Of a DNA stretch of 64,000 nucleotides, positions 55,790 to 64,000 are shown one piece after another. The DNA is from Diadema setosum (Eukaryota > Echinodermata > Echinoidea > Diadematoida > Diadematidae): NCBI GenBank assembly GCA_033980235.1, contig CM067075.1:9330608-9394607 (forward strand), in the 5' to 3' direction. A program made the translations under genes and the position numbers. Numbering within the stretch: position 1 is the stretch's first letter; each line of letters opens with the position of its first letter. The notes beneath the pieces were generated by a model. That model had not been told where the DNA came from. It worked only from the letters and a program-made list of their open reading frames with translations, and did not search any database.

Positions 55790-58700
55790 GTGTTGACCAT
55801 GGGTAATGCGCTCTAGGAGTTGACAAGTTTTGGTGATCACTTCTTCCACTGGTGCCACAGCATCGGCTGTGGCTCACAAGTCCAATTCGCGAATGGCAGT
55901 CTCTACCACATCTGTGACAAGTGTGGGTAGTCGCAGGGTTTTCTCCGCGTGCTCGTGCTTTCCGTCTGGCTCTCTTTTCATCTGCAAGGCTCAGGATCCT
56001 CGCTTCACCTGCTTTGAGTTGCCTCTGAAGCCTACTGCGCCATCTGTTGCGGTCTGCTGATACGTCCTCCCAATCGTTGGTATCAATGTCCAGGGCTTTC
56101 AGGTCATGCTTGCAAACATCCTTCTACCTCAACTGGGGGGGGGGGGGGGGGGGGGCAATAGATATTTTTCCAGAGGCGAGCTCACCGTAGAGGATGTCTT
56201 TTGGCATGCGGCCATCGTCCATTCGGCGCACATGCCCGAGCCAACGCAACCTGTGTTTTCTTATCAGCGTGTACATGGTGGGGAGGCCAGCTCGCTCAAG
56301 GACCTTGGCATTTGACACTTTGTCGATGCAGTTTATGCCGAGGATGAGCCGCATGCTGCGGAGATGGAAGCTATTCAGCTTCTGCTCATGTTTGGCATAG
56401 CAGTAGTCCACGCTTACTGATAATACATGCATTGTACACTGCCATCTTTGTTGTTATCGTTAGCTTGGGATTCTTCCAGACTCGTGTGTGAGTTAGTCGG
56501 CCAAGTGTAGTCGCTGCCTTCCCAATGCGACAGTTGGTTTCAGCATCGAGGGATAGATTTTCGCTGATTGTAGAACCAAGGAAGGTGAACTTGGGGACAA
56601 CATCCAGCTTATAGCTGTCAATAGTGATGACAGGTAGAGTGCCAACATCTTGGCCCAAAACATTGGTCTTTTTCAAGCTTATGGTGACACCGAAGTCTTA
56701 TTGCAAGCTTTAGAGAGTCTGTCCATGAGACACTGGAGACCCTGCTCACTGTGTGATGTAACTGCTGCGTCCGATCGTCAGTAAATAGTAGGTCTCTAAT
56801 GAGAACTACGCGTATCAAAGTCTTCGCTCTCAGTCTTGCAAGGTTGAACAGTCTACCATCTGATCTGGTGTGTAGGTATACCCCTTCATTTTAGTTCCCA
56901 AAGGCATTCTTTATAGTACTATGGAGAGGAAGATGCTGAAGATGGTGGGCGCAAGGACATAGCCTTGTTTCACACCACTCTTGACATCAAAGGACTCGGA
57001 AATGTTGCCCTCATACTGTACAGTTGTGCTCATGTCGTCATGTAAATATCTAATTATTTTGTGTAGTTTCGGAGGACATCCCATTTTCAGCAGGATGTTG
57101 AAGAGCCCTAATTCCCTGCTCACCTGGTAAAATGCTTTAGTCAGGTCAACGAAGGTGACATACAAGGACTTTTGCTGTTCTCTGCATTTTCCTGCAGGAG
57201 GTTGAGGGAGGGAGAAGATCATGTCCACTGTCGAGCGTTCTGCACGGAAGCCACATTAGGACTCTGTGTAGACGCGCTCTGCTAGCTTCTGCAGGCGCAT
57301 GAGCACGACACGGGCAAAGAGTTTGCCGACAACACTCAGGAGGGAAATGCCTATGTAGTTGTTGCAGTCACTTTTGTCATCCTTGTTCTTGTACAGGGGG
57401 GCAATCTTGGCATCTCTCATGTCTTGTGGTAGGGTTCCCTCTCTCCAACATTGGCAGAGGATGTCAAGAGGGGGCAGAAGAAGGGTATTTTTGCAGCACT
57501 TGATAAGGTCTGGCGGGATGCCATTCTTGCCAGGTGCCTTGCCACAAGTTAAACTGTCGACAGCCTTGCAGAGCTCCTCCTGTGTTGGATCTACATCAAG
57601 TTCCTCCTTTACAGGCAGAGGTACAATAGAGTCAAGGACGGAATAGACAACAACATTTTCTTTGGAGTACAGCTCTGATTAAGTGCTCAACCCGTCTCTC
57701 CATCTGTTTTCCTTTGTCAGTAATTACTTCCCCACTAGCAGTTTTGAGGGGGCTGTCTTGGTCTGTGTTGGGCCTAGCGCACACTTGATTCGCTCATACA
57801 TCCTTTTGATGTTGCCTGTGGCAGCTGCGGTCTGGATGGCATTACTGAGCTGCTGCCAATATTTGTTAGCACATCTTCTTGCTGTCTGCTGCACTTTGCC
57901 CCTGGTAGCTCTGAGTGCTTGAAGAGATTCCTCGTTTGGTGAGCGCTTGTATTCAGTGAGGACAGCACGCTTTGCATCGATGATGGGCATCATCACATTT
58001 GACTTGGCTTCAGACCAGTCGCAGTTCTTGGAGGTCTTCCTTCCGAATGAATGAAGAGCTGTTTTCTGAATGGTCTCCAGAAGGTGGTCCCACTTCTCAG
58101 AAGCCGAGTTTCGCTGTTTGTCTGCAGACAATGCATCCACGAGTGACTTGGCAAACTCCTCAACTTTATCCGGACACTGCATCTTTGTGGTGTCAATTCT
58201 CGGCTTCCCCGCTGTCTTTGTTCTGTGGAACTTCTTCGGGTGAAGTCTGAGCTTGCTGCACACCAGTGAGTGGTCGGTGTCGCAGTCTGCACTGTGGTAT
58301 GAGTGAGAAGCACAGTCTTGAGGCTTGTTCGTCTGACAATGACCAGATCCAGTTGATGCCAGTGCTTGGAGCGTGGGTGTCTCCATGACACTCTGTTCTG
58401 TGGCTTAGTTTGAAAGTAGGAGTTGGTTACGCAGAGGCCGTGGAAGGAGCAGAGTTCTAGCAGGCGCTACCCGTTCTCGTTGATCTTACCCACACCGAAG
58501 TGCCCTAGGCAGGATGGCTAAGACTCGTGGTCAGCACCCACTCTGGCGTTAAAGTCACCAAGAAGGACGAGGTGTTCATTGTCTGGAATGACTGGGCCAT
58601 TAGAGGTTTGGAGTCGGAGAGTCAGAAGTCGTTCACTACCCTTGTCACCTGGCTCAACCATACTCAGCAAGGAGTTAATTCCTGACTGCAAATCCGACTA

Positions 58701-59019
58701 TCGTGTTCTTTGCGCTCCTCTGTGCTCTTTCCTTGCCAGGAGAAGGTGTAGTCTCTCTCTTTTAACATGCCTGATCCAAGTAGACGTGTTTCTTGTAGGG
58801 CAGCAATATCAACCTGTAGTCTCAGTAGTTCATCATTAATGATGGCAGTCTTTCTTGCATCGTTGATGCCTTGAAGGTCAAAATCATGTCGTGTCCAGGG
58901 GTCATTGTCCGAACGTTCCATAATCCAAGTTTGAGAGTTAGTCTCTTGGTTTTCTTTTCTTTCTTCCTGTTTTTGCTGGGTGCAATAGTATAGTCCGAAT
59001 TATATGCTTTTTCAAGCAC
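55790..59019 (-). pseudogene. LINE with AP-endonuclease, reverse transcriptase and C-terminal zinc finger
   Basis: Read on the minus strand from 59019: LKLGLWNVRTMTPG, then LRLQVDIAALQETRLLGSG (endonuclease start), WRHPRSKHWHQLDLVIVR (endonuclease end), DTDHSLVCSKLRLHPKKF, a linker, then SLYVTFVDLTKAFYQVSR and VKSGVKQGYVLAPTIFSIF (RT). The RT active site reads LLFTDD. C-terminal blocks include FLGSTISENLSLDAETNCRI and HRLRWLGHVRRMDDGRMPKD. Near 55900-55960 is CHRCGRDCHSRIGLVSHSR, a C2H2-like finger. Frameshifts occur at about 58310, 57240-57650, 56680 and 56150 (a G run). It is nearly full-length but inactive. Confidence 0.85.
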
Positions 59020-59049
59020 TTAAAAGGGGTCTTTTGAGGGTGATTTAAA

Positions 59050-59480
59050 TGTAATAAATTTTGGCGGGAGAGCGCAGCGAGCGAGCCGAAAATTTTTGTA
59101 TTTCAGCTTACAAAACGAGAGAGTGAGCTGAACTTTGTATATTTCCACGTCATCATTACGTTTTGTTCTTATCTTGTTTGATTTGTGTTTTTTGCGCCCC
59201 TCCCCCCCCCCACTATTTTCGAAACCGTTGGCGCCCTCTTTTGATCCAATCGGCGATCGCTTCAGAACGAAAGAAATAGCAGCTGCTGCTTCGTGTAACA
59301 TTTTGCCTGCTGAATAATAAGTGACATGTGTGAAGTGTGAACACAATAGACATTGTCATTTTGTCCTCGTCATCATCACGTTTTGTTCTTATCGTCTTTT
59401 TTTTACAAATTTTGGCGAGCGAGCGCAGTGAGCGAGCCGAAAATTGTTGTATTTCTGCTTACAAAACATGGAATTCTTGT
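59050..59480. repeat. Two-copy tandem repeat of about 350 bp
   Basis: AAATTTTGGCG(G/A)G(A/C)GAGCGCAG and GCGAGCCGAAAATT(T/G) occur at 59053 and 59405. CGTCATCATTACGTTTTGTT at 59149 is echoed at 59369. A C run (59204-59212) lies in the first copy. Confidence 0.65.
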
Positions 59481-59584
59481 CATGCTTGTTATTATCGCAA
59501 AGAGTAGGGTGCCAACCCGGTGAAATGGTCCCCCTTTTTCCCTCCCATACAAGAAAACGGGCGGATGATACCGATCTCTGGTGT

Positions 59585-60465
59585 GTGGCGCGCCATTTGC
59601 CCGATTTTATCGCCGAAAAAATCAATTATCTTTTTATTCAGTCGATAAACTAAGTTGGGTTTTTTTTTTCAAGAGAAACTGTGTTTATCGAGCGATAAGC
59701 TTTATTTATCAATTGAAAAACGCAGTTTATGGAGCGATAAACTAGGTTTATCGGGATAAACTAGGTTTTTCGTTCGATAAACTTAATTTATCTACTCACA
59801 AACTGAGTTTTCGGCGATAAACACAGTTTCTCTCTCGAAAAAAAAAAAACAAAGAAAAGCTTAGTTTATCGTTCATCTGAGTTGTTCAAGCCTTGTCAGT
59901 AGCTGACGCTTTGAGCTTATGGCGTAGCCAGAGCCTTGAGCGTAGCCTTAACTAGAAGGCTCTGAGCGTAGCCACTGATCACGTACCAGCTCCAGGCGTA
60001 ATGGGACACTGATAGTTGCCTTGCGGCAAGTTGTCAACTTAACCATTCAACGGTCATTTTGCTCGCTGTTTTGCCATGGCCGCGGAAGGTACAAGTGGGC
60101 AGCCAAGGGAGCTGTTATATCCAGAGCTTAGAGTTTTATTGGGTTTTTTTTTCCACCTGGGATGTTTACCGTCGCGACCACTAGCTGGTAATGGGTACTA
60201 CTGTAGTCGGTAGTACTGTACAGTAGTTTATTAGGGGGAAAAAGTGTTTATCGAGCGAAAAACTTAGGCGAAAAACTAGGTTTATCGAGAAACTCCGTTT
60301 ATCAATAAAAGAACTCTGTTTAGCCAGTGAAAGTCCATGTTATTCGTGATAAACTCGATAAGCAGCGTTTCTCTCCAAAAACGTAGTTTATCGACTGATA
60401 AACATTTTTTTTTTTTGCGATAAACTCAGTTTATCAGAATTAGTGGGCAAATGGCGTTCCATACT
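59585..60465. mobile_element. 880-bp TIR element packed with GATAAACT palindromes
   Basis: The left end GCGCCATTTGCCC pairs with GGGCAAATGGCG at 60446-60457. Inside both arms, CGATAAACT, AGTTTATCG and close variants recur more than fifteen times (59640-59870 and 60240-60440). The middle (59880-60235) has its own GCGTAGCC repeats (GGCGTAGCCAGAGCC, GAGCGTAGCC). No coding frame. Confidence 0.65.
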
Positions 60466-60752
60466 CGTGGTTCGCCCCGGATGACTAGCAATAGTCAGCA
60501 AACGGTATTCTAATAATATGTTACCCGATATTTTATTTCGTAAGTCTCGACATCGAGACTACGCATTACTGCGTATGAGAATATAGGAGATCCCGCGCGC
60601 GTGCACGTGTTCAATTCGTGCGAAGCCGTGTTCTGGAAAGGAGCAGTTACGATACTGCTCCAGCGTGATCGGGAATTTCTACCCCTTTTTGCCGTTTCTC
60701 CGAGATTCTATTTCCGAATTGCTGAAGTATCGTTACGGAAAATACAAGAACT

Positions 60753-61849
60753 ATGGAGAAGCAATCTCCACCCTCTAATTCACCGCTTGCTGCCTCGCGT
60801 TTCCAACCCAAAATGGCTCCTACGCAGCGGGATGCCAGCAGTTGCAGTGGAGCTGCATCTGCCGTAACGGACAGTACGTGTACTAAGAAAAGTACGAAAC
60901 CACAGGCTGACCGCGTAGCGGCGGCTGGAGGTGGTAGCGGGAAGAAAAAACCGAGCAGGGTGAAACCTTGCTCAGAGTCAGACGCTGGATCGCGATCTTC
61001 TACTGTCGGTACGAATTTGGATTTGGCAGAATTCTCCGGGAGGCTAAATAAACTCGAAAATCTTCTCTCCCGAGTCGTTGATGCTCTGCCCGGAGCATCG
61101 ATGCACTACACGCAAGACGACTATGATATGCCAACGGTGATAACACGTGGGGGATTCAACCGTGATTTGAGCGGGCTCGCGGAGTCACGCGATGAACATC
61201 TGCCTACCGAGCGCGGTAGTATGCAGGGCGACGATCCAGATCAGGGCAAGGTGCCTGCCTTCGCTGCAAAATTCGCGGTGCATTCAGAGATCGGGCAGGC
61301 TATCGACGAAGAGCTAGCAAACTCCGTGACTTATTTAACAACCTGGAAGAGAAAACGCTCGAGGATACAGCTCACAAATAACCTTGCCCGGCAAACTGCC
61401 AGTTGATCGACTCGCCGCGTGTAAACCAGACAATCTGGGACAACTTCAGCACAACTACTCGCACTCGCGATGCTAGGATCCAGAAAGTGCAAAGGTCATT
61501 AACTCGCGGTGTTAATGCGTTTCTCCACACACTCGACCCAGAGATAACTGAGGCACAGCAAGATGCGCTTGCTCTCCTGTGCAACGCTAATAACGAACTG
61601 AATGCACTCCGAAAAGAACTGATTAGACCAGATCTGAACAGTAAGTTCACACACCTGTGCAAGGCCGCTCACCCCGTGACCAAGTACCTCTTTGGAGATG
61701 ACTTGGGGAAAGAAGTAAGAGAGCTTCAGGACCAGCACAAGGCTGCTGCCGGGGTTATGAAAGCAGCAAAGCACTCGCGTCCGCTGTACCATCCTTACAA
61801 ACTTTCAGCCGACTTTCTCGTCGGCAGTTCAGAGATGCAGGTTGGATGA
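60753..61849 (+). pseudogene. DIRS-type retrotransposon, Gag-like ORF, frameshifted
   Basis: The ATG at 60753 opens a basic, Ser/Ala-rich region (PQADRVAAAGGGSGKKKPSR), then a likely coiled-coil start (DLAEFSGRLNKLENLLSRVV). A frameshift at about 61320 and a nonsense codon at 61378-61380 interrupt it. The following frame (61403-61849) continues NQTIWDNFSTTTRTRDARIQ and NNELNALRKELIRPDLNSKF and ends overlapping the Pol frame. Order before a DIRS-type RT identifies it as the Gag-like protein. It lacks a CCHC knuckle, as is usual in DIRS elements. The element's 5' end probably lies near 60480. Confidence 0.75.
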
Positions 61850-63886
61850 GATCACCAACTTCAGGCAACCCAAACAGGCCTTTTTTAGGACAACGACCAG
61901 CTTGGCGGAAGCGATTTCAACCGCCACATACTTACACCCCGACTGCCTCCCGAGGGAGCCAGCTACCTGCTCAGAGGGCAGGCCAAGGGAGGAAGTAACT
62001 CCGACAGCAGAGACAGCAAAGGAGGTAGAGCTCACAAATAAATTGATCGGACCTGTTGGAGGCCGACTGAAGCTATTTCATATCATATGGGGCAAGATCA
62101 CTTCAGACCCGTACATACTCAATGCAATACAAGGCTATGAGATTGAGTTTGAGCCAGAAAAATTTCCACCAGTTAGAAGTTTACCCCTCCATCAATACAA
62201 GCACAATGAAGCTGACGCAATGACAATACAGGAGGAACTCCTGAACTTACAAGCCAAGAATGTTATAGAAACATGTGATCATGAAGAAGGGGAGTTCATA
62301 TCAAACATTTTCACGAGGCCAAAGAAAAATGGTGGAATTCGATTGATTTTGGACCTGTCAGATCTAAATGAGTGTGTTGTCTATCAACATTTCAAAATGG
62401 ATAGCTTGAAATCAGCCTTGCCTCTTATCTCACCCAACTGTTACTTTTATAGCTTCAGTCGACCTCCAGGATGCTTACTATTCAATACCTATTCACTCCA
62501 ATTGCAGGAAATTTCTGAAGTTTATGTGGCTTGATCAATTGTGGCAGTTTAAAGTCCTCCCAAATGGACTTAGTTCAGCCCCTAGACTATTCACTAAACT
62601 GCTAAAACCAGTTTTCGCTTCCCTCAGAGAACAAGGGCACACAGTGATTAGGTATCTGGATGACACTGATCTTAGGCAAGTCAAAGGAGGATGTTCATTT
62701 GGCAGTAAATGCAACAACTGCACTACTGGCTGACCTGGGGTTCCTTATCCACCCACATAAATCTGTTCTGGTGCCAACTCAGAAATTATCTTTTCTTGGG
62801 TTTAATTTGGATACGGCAAACATGAAGATTGAATTGCCAAGTGAGAAAGCTACTGAAATCAGACAGATGTGTATAGAGTTGAAGCACATGGAAAGTCCTA
62901 CAATTCGATTCGTTGCCAAAGTCATAGGCAAACTTGTAGCTTCATTCCCTGCAGTGCAATATAGGCCCCTCTACTACAGAGAACTAGAAAGAGACAAAAT
63001 CTGGTCCCTTCGTAAAGAAAGAGGACATTTTGACAGAACCATGATCTTATCAGAGGGTGCTATATCAGAATTAGAATGGTGGATACGTAGTGTTAATTCC
63101 CAGTACAGTCCCATTCAAAGGAAGGCACCAGAGATGGAACTGTGCACAGATGCAAGTGGGAAAGGATGGGGTGCTACTGATCAAGTCACAAAAACAGGGG
63201 GTCGTTGGAACCATTCAGAATTACATTTGGCTAGCAAGAACAAAATCAACTATCTGGAGATGTTAGCGGTGAGCATGGGACTGAAATCATTTTGCTCAAA
63301 TCAACAAAATGTTCATGTTCTCGTTAGGGTAGATAACATGACTGCTGTGACTTACATCAACAATATGGGAGACACCAAGTCTCCAGACTGCAATGAAATG
63401 GCTATCGCCATATGGGAATGGTGCATCAACAGAAATATTTGGGTAACTGCAGCACATCTACCCGGTTCCGATAACATTGAGGCAGACCAGATGTCCCGTA
63501 ATTTCTCAGATATAACAGAATGGATGTTAAGCAGAGACAAATTTCAGAGCATTGTAAATAGATTTGGAAAACCAGACATTGATCTGTTCGCTTCCAGACT
63601 GAACAGACAAGTAGAGAACTATGTCTCATGGAAGCCAGACCCAGAAGCTAGTGCAGTTGATACCTTTACCATAAACTGGAAGACATTGAACTTTTACGCT
63701 TTCCCTCCATTCTGTCTTGTTTCTCGTTGTCTGCAAAAGATTCGTGCAGACCAAGCAGTAGGGCTATTACTCATACCAAATTGGCCAACCCAGGCGTGGT
63801 TTCCTCTATTACAAACGATGCTGCTAGAGGACCCGTTAATAATCAGAGACCAAAAGAAACTTCTCACTCAACCGGTGTCAGGTTAA
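61842..63886 (+). pseudogene. DIRS-type Pol: reverse transcriptase, RNase H and C-terminal DIRS domain
   Basis: The RT begins about 62050 (KLFHIIWGKITSDPYILNAI), with NIFTRPKKNGGIRLILDLSD, then after a frameshift near 62455 VDLQDAYYSIPIHSNC and FKVLPNGLSSAPRLFTKLLK. The active site is YLDDT, followed by another frameshift near 62662. RNase H has ELCTDASGKGWGA, NYLEMLAVSMG, VRVDNMTAVTYIN and PGSDNIEADQMSR, keeping all four acidic residues. The C-terminal KPDIDLFASRLNRQVENYVS block and VDTFTINWKTLNFYAFPPF are typical of DIRS elements and distinguish it from Gypsy or LINE RTs. TAA is at 63884-63886. Two frameshifts in RT make this copy inactive. Confidence 0.9.
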
Positions 63887-63923
63887 CCACACCCCTTAAA
63901 TAAACATCTTTCTCTTCTTTGCT

Positions 63924-64000
63924 GCAGGCTTGGAGGAGACCATATGAGCTGCAAGGACTCCCCAGCGAAACTGTAAATATCATAGCAGCATCGTGGAGAG
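63924..64000 (+). CDS. Start of DIRS tyrosine recombinase ORF (runs off the window)
   Basis: After GCTGCAG the frame reads AWRRPYELQGLPSETVNIIA then ASWR, like the N-terminal segment of DIRS tyrosine recombinases (…A..II..SWR). The catalytic R-H-R-Y part lies beyond the window. Confidence 0.6.

Noticed and set aside
57359..57922. Plus-strand frames over the LINE at 55790-59019
   Set aside because: They are antisense shadows of the minus-strand LINE ORF.

Overview
This is an animal genomic window with few genes and very many repeats. It looks like a marine invertebrate deuterostome, most probably an echinoderm. The reasons are long introns with canonical GT/AG sites, many clades of non-LTR retrotransposons, a DIRS-type retrotransposon, numerous palindromic MITEs, tRNA-derived SINE-like units, and (GTCC)n / AGGTCA-rich dispersed repeats of a kind common in sea urchins and sea stars. 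The species assignment is inference; nothing in the window names it. No bacterial operon, CRISPR array or rRNA gene is visible.

Layout. 0.4-4.2 kb: frameshifted CR1/L2-like LINE (+). 4.9-5.8 kb: one 930-bp exon (-) of an unidentified secretory-pathway membrane protein. 6-12.3 kb: MITEs, a LINE scrap, (TA)n arrays and a 71-bp perfect hairpin. 12.6-14.0 kb: decayed RecQ-type helicase (+). 15.8-20.7 kb: RTE-like LINE (-) interrupted by at least three younger insertions, one being a 2.5-kb TIR element with a spaced CAGATACGTTACC motif. 21.9-23.3 kb: interleaved inverted repeats around a small ORF. 26.8-29.8 kb: foldback cluster and a CR1/L2-like LINE. 30.6-31.3 kb: 15-bp minisatellites in inverted orientation. 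33.7-35.9 kb: TIR element filled with a 71-bp satellite. 37.0-38.2 kb: a second interleaved inverted-repeat locus. 38-47 kb: overlapping MITEs, including one element with its empty site elsewhere in the window. 47.5-53.7 kb: two copies of a (GTCC)n/AGGTCA element, one split by a 2.6-kb element with 8-bp TSD. 55.8-59.0 kb: LINE (-) with endonuclease, RT and a C-terminal zinc finger. 59.6-60.5 kb: element with many GATAAACT palindromes. 60.7-64.0 kb: DIRS-type element running off the end.

The one host gene that can be partly assembled is on the + strand, spread over about 29.6 kb: a signal-peptide exon (26142-26225), two short in-phase exons (32263-32313, 33239-33331), a cysteine-rich TNFR-type exon (53989-54362), a transmembrane exon (55197-55307) and a last exon with a short PPPY-containing tail (55669-55766). 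Splice phases agree within exons 1-3 and within the last three. The link between the two groups needs one further exon that I could not identify, so joining all six is inference. Its largest intron holds roughly 20 kb of mobile DNA.
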